This document shows positions 48,101-55,700 of a stretch of DNA of 64,000 nt, piece by piece; the first letter of the stretch is position 1, and each line of letters opens with the position of its first letter. The notes beneath the pieces are model-generated. The model did not search any database. It was not told where the DNA came from and saw only the letters and a list, made by a program, of their open reading frames with translations. Made by a program: the position numbers and the translations under genes. This stretch comes from Streptomyces hydrogenans. GTDB taxonomy: Bacteria; Actinomycetota; Actinomycetes; Streptomycetales; Streptomycetaceae. The stretch lies in contig NZ_BNBS01000033.1 in NCBI RefSeq assembly GCF_014656075.1, positions 1 through 64,000 on the forward strand. The letters run 5' to 3'.

Positions 48101-48545
48101 GGCGTTCGTCGTCCTCGACGCGTTCCCGCTCACCCCGCACGGCAAGCTCGACCGGGCCGCGCTGCCCGCCCCGCACGGGCCCCGGCCCTCGGCCGGCCGG
48201 CCGCCGCGGACCGCGCGGGAGGCGGCGCTGTGCCGGATGTACGCGGAGGTCCTGGGGCTCGCCGACGCCGCGCGGGGGCCGGAGGCGGCGGGCGCGGCGG
48301 GCGCGGCGGGCGCGGCGGGCGCGGCGGAGGACGCGTACGCGGTCGGGATCGACGACAGCTTCTTCGCGCTCGGCGGCCACTCGCTGCTCGTCACCCGGCT
48401 GGTGAGCCGCGTCCGCGCGGAGCTGGGGGTGGAGCTCCAGGTGGGCACGGTCTTCGACGCGCCCACGCCCGCCGGTCTCGCCGCCCGGCTCGCGGGGGCC
48501 CGCACGGCGCGGGCGGCGCTGCGGAGGATGCCCCGCCCCGACTGA
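45171..48545 (+). CDS. NRPS loading module: A(Phe)-nMT-T
   Basis: A 1,124-aa initiating synthetase with no condensation domain. The adenylation domain spans about residues 45-510 (A3 'YVIYTSGSTGLPKG' at 196; A5 'NAYGPTETT') and its A10 part ('PHGKLDR', Lys near 992) comes after an inserted N-methyltransferase (about 515-790, 'VLELGVGSGLLLAHL', 'VVVLNSVLQYFPGGRYL'). The specificity code I extract is DAWTVAAVCK, a phenylalanine code. A carrier domain follows (GGHSLL near 1067). Two tandem repeats expand linkers. Codon 574 (46890-46892) is TTA, the only TTA codon found in the window, so translation probably needs the bldA tRNA. GGAAGGG lies 12 bases before the ATG. Confidence 0.92.
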   Translation: MINPFENESGPFRGRLNSAGPVTRVPDEAAPHPGHEPAGGSPRPLLDLFEERAVSTPDATALVFQEETVSYAELDARANRLAHVLAARGAGPETVVASALDRSVELVVAVLAVMKTGAAHLPVDPGYPERRIAHLLGDAAPALLLAVSGTILPKLRPTATPRIDLDAPGTRADLRRAAASGPPSGARRERGELPAYVIYTSGSTGLPKGVVVTRSGLAHLAAHQRDSLAVDAGSRVLQFASPSFDAFFWELAMALSAGAALVLAPARDLLPGPGLRRLADGRRVTHVTLPPSVLRALPSDALPHVRVLVAAGEALDGEQVRRWAPGRTLINAYGPTETTVCATMSGPLADGSGTPPIGGAVRGARLRLLDAALRPVPDGVVGELYVAGAGLARGYLARPAMTAGRFVADPYGPAGARMYRTGDLARHTPSGELEFAGRADDQVKVRGHRIEPGEIEARLAAHPGVAAAAVTVREDREGDRRLVAYVRRDPAAPAGAGRAGDADRVAEWRRVHDAVPDDDGPAAFGEDFSGWTSGYEGRPLPLEQLREWRDETVRSIRALRPRRVLELGVGSGLLLAHLAPGAEEYWGLDHAPRVIERLRRQVDGRPDLAGRVVLRGRAADDHEGVPRGYFDVVVLNSVLQYFPGGRYLARVLGLAAAALAPGGAVFVGDVRHLGLAETFHGAAATARSASTVPGGEEHRGAVARGLATEPELLVDPEFFRSLTLPAAEGAVPLFGACDVRLKRGTHHNELTRYRYDVVLRRPGADASPRRPGALVDLRWGTDVRTADGLADALADHARRGAPVRVTGVPNGRLAEDLRAAGGTPAPGPDPEELARLGERLGYGVALRWSARSGPGHVDAEFSLGATAFPPGAGNPSGAREPAGAGDLSDAGGLSDAGGLSDAGSPEARDPEAADLSGAEDFPARQGDLPPAGGAALGPAPDPERHVNVPFSGGGDAELVSSVAAWAAAHLPSPMVPSAFVVLDAFPLTPHGKLDRAALPAPHGPRPSAGRPPRTAREAALCRMYAEVLGLADAARGPEAAGAAGAAGAAGAAEDAYAVGIDDSFFALGGHSLLVTRLVSRVRAELGVELQVGTVFDAPTPAGLAARLAGARTARAALRRMPRPD
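46890..46892 (+). other. TTA codon in the loading NRPS
   Basis: Leu574, within the SAM-binding motif of the methyltransferase domain (between the two flanking CTG codons), is encoded by TTA. In Streptomyces only the bldA tRNA reads this codon, so output is tied to the developmental stage. Confidence 0.85.
47826..47879 (+). repeat. 18-bp tandem repeat, three copies
   Basis: GGTCTCTCCGATGCGGGG occurs twice exactly and once with two differences, encoding repeated 'LSDAGG' in the linker between the methyltransferase and the last part of the adenylation domain. Confidence 0.9.
48285..48327 (+). repeat. 9-bp tandem repeat, about 4.7 copies
   Basis: GCGGCGGGC repeated head to tail, encoding an (Ala-Ala-Gly) run inserted in the carrier domain between helix 1 and the 'IDDSFFALGGHS' motif. 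Confidence 0.9.
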
Positions 48546-48605
48546 CGGCGGGCGAGCCCCGCCACGGACCGGATCACGCACGACGAGGGTCACCGAAGGA
48601 TTCCG

Positions 48606-49655
48606 ATGGACTTCAGCCTGTTCTACTTCGCCGACGACAGCACGCCGGCCGGGGACTCCGGGCGGTACGAACTCCTGCTGGAGGGCGCCCGCTTCGCCGA
48701 CCGGCACGGCTTCCGCGCGGTGTGGACGCCCGAACGCCACTTCCACCCATTCGGCGGGCTGTACCCGAACCCGTCCGTGGTCGGCGCCGCCCTCGCGATG
48801 ATCACGAGCAGCGTCGCCATCCGCGCCGGGAGCGTCGTCGCCCCCCTCCACGATCCGCTGCGGATCGCCGAGGAGTGGTCGGTCGTGGACAACCTCTCCG
48901 GCGGGCGGGCCGGGGTGTCCCTCGCCTCCGGCTGGCATCCGGTGGACTTCGCGCTGGGCCGGGTGCCGTACGCGGACCGCAAGCGCGCGCTGGCCGACAC
49001 CGTCGAGCGGCTGCGCGGGCTGTGGCGCGGGGAGGCGCACGAGGTGGTGGGCGGCGACGGCGCCCCCGCGCGCGTGCGGACCTTCCCGCCGCCGGTGCAG
49101 CGGGAGCTGCCGCTGTGGGTGACGAGCGCGGGCGACGAGGGCACCTTCCGCACGGCCGCGGCGGCGCGGGCCGGCGTCCTCACCCATCTGCTGCACCAGG
49201 ACGCCGACGAGCTCGCCGCGAAGATCGCCGGCTACCGGCGGGCGGCGCGGGAGGCCCACGACGGCTGGGAGGGCCACGTCGTCCTGATGCTGCACACCTT
49301 CCTGGGCACCGACCGGGACGAGGTGCGCGCCACCGTCGAGGAGCCGCTGTCCGCCTACCTCAGGAGCTCGGCCCGGCTGATCGCCGCGTCGTTCGGCGCC
49401 TCCGACCCGGACTTCGACGTCGACGCCCTGGAGGACGAGGACCTCGACTTCCTCGTCGCCCGCTCCTTCGACACCTACTTCGAGCAGCGGGGGCTGTTCG
49501 GCACGGTGGAGGACGCGGCGGCGACGGTCGAGCGGCTGCGCGGTGCCGGTGTGGACGAGATCGCGTGCCTGATCGACTTCGGCATCGGCACGAAGACCGT
49601 GCTGGACGGGCTGCGCCACCTCGACGCCCTGCGCGAAGCCTGCCGGGCCCGCTGA
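48606..49655 (+). CDS. Luciferase-like flavin monooxygenase (natural-product LLM type)
   Basis: A 349-aa class C flavin-dependent monooxygenase of the MupA/TIGR04020 type found within or beside NRPS and PKS lines. It begins 'MDFSLFYFADDS', and has 'GFRAVWTPERHFHPFGGLYPNPSVVGAALA' and 'HDPLRIAEEWSVVDNLSGGRAGVSLASGWHPVDF', both diagnostic. It needs reduced FMN from a separate reductase, and probably hydroxylates a carrier-bound residue or the finished peptide. GAAGGA precedes the ATG. It lies 60 bp after the loading NRPS and 62 bp before the next NRPS, all in one direction. Confidence 0.92.
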   Translation: MDFSLFYFADDSTPAGDSGRYELLLEGARFADRHGFRAVWTPERHFHPFGGLYPNPSVVGAALAMITSSVAIRAGSVVAPLHDPLRIAEEWSVVDNLSGGRAGVSLASGWHPVDFALGRVPYADRKRALADTVERLRGLWRGEAHEVVGGDGAPARVRTFPPPVQRELPLWVTSAGDEGTFRTAAAARAGVLTHLLHQDADELAAKIAGYRRAAREAHDGWEGHVVLMLHTFLGTDRDEVRATVEEPLSAYLRSSARLIAASFGASDPDFDVDALEDEDLDFLVARSFDTYFEQRGLFGTVEDAAATVERLRGAGVDEIACLIDFGIGTKTVLDGLRHLDALREACRAR

Positions 49656-49717
49656 CCCCGGCCCACGAGACCGACCCGAACCCGAGAGACCCGAGAGACC
49701 GAGAGGCCGAGACCACC

Positions 49718-52700
49718 GTGATCCCTCTGTCGTTTTCGCAGCTGCGCTTCTGGTTCCAGGAAGAGCTGGACCGGGGCGGGGAGTCGCCCAACACGTCGAT
49801 GGCGCTCCGGCTGACGGGCCGGCCGGACGCGGGGGCGATGCGCGAGGCGCTGCGGGACGTGGTGGCGCGGCACGAGAGCCTGCGCACCGTCTTCCCGGTC
49901 GGCGACGGAGTGCCCCGGCAGCGTGTCCTGGAGGCGGTGGAGGTCGGGCTGCCCGTGCGCCCGGTCGCGGAGGAGGAGCTCGACGCGGCCCTGGCCGAGG
50001 AGACCGGGCGCCGCTTCGACCTGGAGCGCGAGTCGCCGCTGCGGGCCGTGCTGCTCGCCGTCGACTCCCCCGGCCTGCACGTGCTGGTGATCACCGTGCA
50101 CCACATCGCCATCGACGGCTGGTCCGTCGCGCCGTTCCTCCGCGACCTGTCGCACGCCTATGCCGCCCGCCTGGAAGGGCGACCGCCGTCCTGGGAGGAA
50201 CTGCCCGTCCAGTACGTGGACTTCACCCTGTGGCAGCGCAAGGAGCTCGGCACGCCCGACGCCCCGGGCAGTCTCGTCGCCGAACAACTGGCGCACTGGA
50301 GAAGGGCCCTCGCGGACGCCCCGGCCGAACTCCCGCTGCCCACCGACCGGCCGCGCCGCTCGACCGCCACCCACCGGGCCGGCACCGTCCCCTTCCGCCT
50401 GCCCTCCGACAGCCTCCGGCTGCTCTCCCGGCTCGCCCTCCGGCACGGCGCCAGCACCTTCATGGTGCTGCACGCGGCCTTCGCCGGGTTCCTCCGCCGG
50501 ATCGGCGCGGGCACCGACGTCCTGGTCGGCAGCCCGGTCGCCGGCCGCACCGACGTCGGCCTCGACGAGCTCGTCGGCTGCTTCGTCAACACCGTCGTCA
50601 TCCGGACCGACACCTCCGGCGACCCCGACTTCCACGAGCTGCTCCGGCGGACCCGGCGCGGCGTCGTGGCCGCCCTCGACCACCAGGACGTGCCCTTCGA
50701 GCAGGTCGTGGAGGCCGTCAACCCGGCCCGGTCGGCGGACCGGCACCCGCTCTTCCGGGTCATGCTCAGCCTGCAGAACAACGCCGGCGCCGTCGTGGAC
50801 CTCCCCGGTCTCGACGCCCGCCTGCTGGACTACGTCCACCGGACGATCGTCTACGACCTGCTCCTCGACGTCACCGAGACCGACGGCGCGCTGGGCGGCG
50901 CCCTGGTCTACGCCCGCGACCTCTTCGACCACGACACCGCCGAGCGTCTGGCCCGCGGCTTCACCGCCTACCTGACCCAGGCGGTCGCCGCGCCCGAGCG
51001 GCCCGTCGGCGGGCTGGACCTGCTCACGCCCGTCGAACGGCGCACGACGCTGGAGACGTGGAACGGCCGGGACGGCGACCTGCCGGACGGCTCCGTGCCG
51101 GAGCTGCTGCGGCGGCGGGCGGCCGCCTCGCCCGACGCCACCGCGGTGGTCTGCGGCGCGACCCGGCTCACCTACGCGGAGCTGGACACCCACGCGGACC
51201 GGCTCGCCCACCGGCTGCGGCGGCGCGGCGCGGGTCCGGAGCGGCTGGTCGCCGTGGCCGTGGACCGCTCGGCCGACCTGGTCGTCGCCCTGCTCGCCGT
51301 GCTGCGGACGGGCGCCGCGTACCTGCCCCTGGACCCGCGCAACCCGGACGACCGGCAGCTCGCGCTCCTCGACGACGCGCGGCCCTGCCTGATCCTGGCG
51401 GACGCCGCCACGCGCGCACGCGCCGAGACCCTCGCGGGCGCGGGGACCGGCCTGCCGCTCGTCCTGACGGACGACCCCGATCCGACGGGTCCCGACGACG
51501 ACACGGCGGGGGACACCGGCGCCCGGCCGGAGATCACCGGTGACCGGGCCGCGTACGCGATGTACACCTCCGGCTCCACCGGCCGCCCCAAGGGCGTCCT
51601 GGTCACCCACCGGAACATCGTCGCGCTCGCCGCCGATCCCTGCTGGGCGGCGGACGGCGGGCACGCCCGGGTCCTCGCCCACTCGCCGCACTCCTTCGAC
51701 GCGTCGACGTACGAGCTGTGGGTGCCGCTGCTCCGCGGCGGCACGGTCGTGGTGGTGCCGGCCGGCGACTCCTCGCCGCGCGCCCTGGAGCGGGCGGCGG
51801 GCGAGGGGGACGCGACGAGCGCGTTCCTCACCACCGCGCTCTTCAACCTGCTGGTGGCGGAGGGAAGTCCGCTGCTCGGCCGGGTCGGGCACGTCTGGAC
51901 CGGGGGCGAGCAGCCCTCGACGACGGCGGTGCGGCGGATGCTGACGGACTTCCCCGGTACCGCGCTGACCCATGTGTACGGGCCGACCGAGAACACCACG
52001 TTCAGCACCTTCGGCCGGGTGGAGCCGCCCCGAGGCACCGACACGCTCACGGACACGGCACCCGACGCGGTGCCGGGCGCCGCCCCGGACGCGCACGGCG
52101 GCAGGCCCCCGATCGGACGGCCGATGGCGAACACCCGGGTGTACGTGCTCGACGACCGGCTCCAGCCGGTGCCGGTCGGGGTGCCGGGCGAGCTGTACCT
52201 GGCGGGCGCCGGGCTGGCCCGCGGCTACCTCGGCCGCCCCGGCCTCACCGCCGGGAGCTTCGTCGCCGACCCGTACGGCGGACCCGGCGGCCGCATGTAC
52301 CGCACCGGTGACCTCGTCCGGTGGACCGCCGACGGGGCGCTCGACTTCCTGGCCCGCGTCGACGACCAGGTCAAGATCCGCGGCTTCCGCATCGAGCCCC
52401 GCGAGATCGAGGCCGTGCTGGAGCGCCACCCGGCCGTCGCCCGGGCCGCCGTCCTCGTCCGGGAGGAACGGCCGGGCGAGCGCGACCTCGTCGCCTACGT
52501 CGTCCCCGCCCCGGACCACGACGACGATCCCGCGCGGCGCGTCGCCGAGCACGCCCGGCGTGCCCTGCCCGACTACATGGTCCCCGCCGTCGTCGTCCTC
52601 CCCGGCGGACTGCCGCTCACGCCGAACGGCAAGCTGGACCGGGCCGCGCTGCCCGCCCCCGGGCGCGGCGGCGGTTCCCGCCCGCCCCGCACAGCCGCCG

Positions 52701-55700
52701 AGCAGCTGGTGTGCGGACTGTTCGCCGAGGTCCTCGGGGTGCCCGAAGTGGCCGCGGACGACGACTTCTTCGCGCTCGGCGGCCATTCGCTGCTGGCGGT
52801 CCGGTTGGTGAACCGGCTGCGCGAGGTGCTGGACGAGGGGATCACCACCCGGACGGTCTTCGCGTCGCCGACGCCCGCCGGACTGGCTGGGCGCGCCCGT
52901 GCGAGAGAGGACGCCGGGCGCGCCGGGCGCGGCCCGCTGCGCCCCCGGCCGCGCGGGGACGTCCTGCCGCCCTCCTACTCCCAGCTGCGGTTCTGGGCGC
53001 AGGGCGAGCTGACGGAGGGTGCCGCCGCGCACACCGTCACGACCGCGCTGCGGCTGACGGGACCGCTGGACGCCGGGGCGCTGGCCGCGGCGCTGGCGGA
53101 CGTGGTGGCGCGGCACGAGAGCCTGCGCACGGTCTTCCCGGTCACCGACGGGACGCCGCGCCAACTGGTCCTCGAAGCGGAGGCGTTCGCGCTACCGGTA
53201 CGGAGGGTGGCGGAGCGGGACGTCGAGGCGGCGGTGCTCGCGGCGTCGGAGTACGCCTTCGACCTGGCGCGGGAGAGACCGGTGCGGGCGGAGCTCCTCG
53301 CCCGCGGCCCCGAGGACCACGTCCTGGCGGTCACGTTCCACCACATCGCCTTCGACGGCTGGTCCGCCGCGCCCTTCCTCCGCGACCTGTCCTCGGCCTA
53401 CGCGGCCCGGCTGCGCGGGCAGGCGCCCGAGCGGCCGGAACTGCCGGTGCAGTACGCCGACTTCACGCTGTGGCAGCGGGAGGGGCGGGGTGACGCGGAC
53501 GCTCCGGACGGCGACCTCGCCCGCCGGCTCGCCCACTGGGCGGGCGTGCTGGCCGGCGCCCCGGACGAACTGGCGCTGCCCTTCGACCGGCCTCGTCCGG
53601 ACACCGCGACCCACCGGGCCGGCACGGTGCCCTTCCGGCTCGCCCCGGCGGACCACGCGCGGCTGACCGCCCTGGCGCGGCGGCACGGCGCCAGCGTGTT
53701 CATGGTGCTGCACGCCGCCCTGGCGGGTCTGCTGCGGCAGCTGGGGGCGGGGACGGACGTCCTCGTCGGCAGCCCGGTCGCCGGGCGCACCGACAGCGCC
53801 CTCGACGACCTCGTCGGCTGCTTCGTGAACACGGTGGTGGTGCGGACCGACGCCTCCGGGAACCCGGACTTCGGCACCCTGCTCGACCGGGTCCGGGGCG
53901 CGGTCCTCGCCGCGCTGGAGCACCAGGACGTGCCCTTCGAGCAGGTCGTGGACGCCGTCGGACCGGTGCGGTCGGCGGCCCGGCACCCGCTGTTCCAGGT
54001 GATGCTGAGCCTCCAGAACAACGCGGCCGGCGCACTGGAACTGCCCGGACTGCGCGTCGAGGCGCTGCGCCTCGGGCGCTACCGGTCCCTCCCCTGCGAC
54101 CTGCTGCTCGACCTGACCGAGGCCGACGGGGGCCTGGAGGGCAGCCTCGTCTACGCCCTCGACCTCTTCGACCACGCGACCGCCGAGCGGCTCGCGGAGT
54201 GCTTCGCCCGCTTCCTCGCCGACGCGACGGCCCGTCCGACCCGTCCGGTGCGCGAGCTCGACCTGCTGTCACCGGCCGAGCGACACACCGTGCTGACGGA
54301 GTGGGGCGGGCCCGCGGCCGGTTCGGCGCCCCTCGGCGGGACCGTGCCGTCGGCCGGATCGGTGCCGCGGTGGTTCCGCGAGCAGGTCGCCCGGACGCCG
54401 GACGCGGTCGCCGTGCTGCAGGGGGCGCGGCGGGTCACGTACCGGGAGCTCGACGCGCGGGTGGAGCGGCTGGCCCGGCGTCTGCGGGGGCTCGGCGCCG
54501 GACCGGAGCGGCTGGTGGCCGTGGCGATGGAGCGGACGCCCGACCTCCTGGTCGCGCTCCTCGCCGCGCACCGGACCGGCGCCGCGTACCTCCCGGTCGA
54601 TCCGCACCACCCCCGGGAGCGGGTGGCGGGGATCCTGGAGGAGGCCGCGCCGCTCCTGGTGCTCTCCGACCGTGCCACCCGCGCGGCGCTCGGCACCCCC
54701 GCCTGGCAGGCACTGGACGACCCCGCGTTCGACTCAGGCCCCGCCGCCGGATCCGGGGACCCGGACGGGCCGGTGCCGGCCGACGCCACGGCGTACGTCC
54801 TCTACACCTCCGGTTCGACGGGCCGGCCGAAGGGGGTCGCGGTCAGCCACGGCAACCTCGCCCATCTGCTGGCCGCCATGCGGGACCGGCTGCCGCTGGG
54901 CCCCGCGGACCGGCTGCTCGCGGTGACGACCGTCGCCTTCGACATCGCCCACCTGGAACTCCTGCTGCCGCTGCTCTCCGGCGCCGCGGTCGTCCTCGCC
55001 TCGCCCGACGAGGTGCGCGAGCCGCGCGCCCTCGGCCGGCTCGTCGGCCGGCACCGGGTCACCGCCCTCCAGGCGACGCCGTCCCTGTGGGCGGGGCTGG
55101 TGGCCGAGGTGCCCGACGCGGTCCGGGGGCTGCGCGTGCTCGTCGGGGGCGAGGCGCTGCCGCCCGCCCTGGCCGGGCAACTCACCGCCCTGGCCGCGGA
55201 GGTCACCCATGTGTACGGGCCGACGGAGACGACCGTCTGGTCCCTCGCGACCCCGCTCGGTCCGCGCGACGCGGAGCGCCCGCCGCTCGGTTCGCCGCTG
55301 GGCGGCACCCGGGTGTACGTCCTGAACGACGGGCTGCGGCCGGTGCCCGTCGGCGTGCCGGGCGAGCTGTACGTAGGCGGTCCCGGCGTGGCTCGGGGCT
55401 ATCTCGGCCGCCCGGGCCCGACCGCCGAGCGGTTCGTCGCCGATCCGTACGGGCCGCCCGGCGGCCGGCTGTACCGCACCGGCGACCTGGTGCGGTGGAC
55501 CGCCGGCGGCGGGCTGGTGTTCCTCGGCCGCGCCGACGACCAGGTGAAGCTGCGCGGCTTCCGCATCGAGCCCCGGGAGGTCGAGGCGGCCCTGGACCGG
55601 CACCGGCGGGTGGCCCGCAGCGCGGTCGTGGTGCGCGAGGACCGGCCGGGCGAGCGCCGGCTCGTCGCGTACGTGGTGCCCGTCCGGGACGCCGCCGGGG

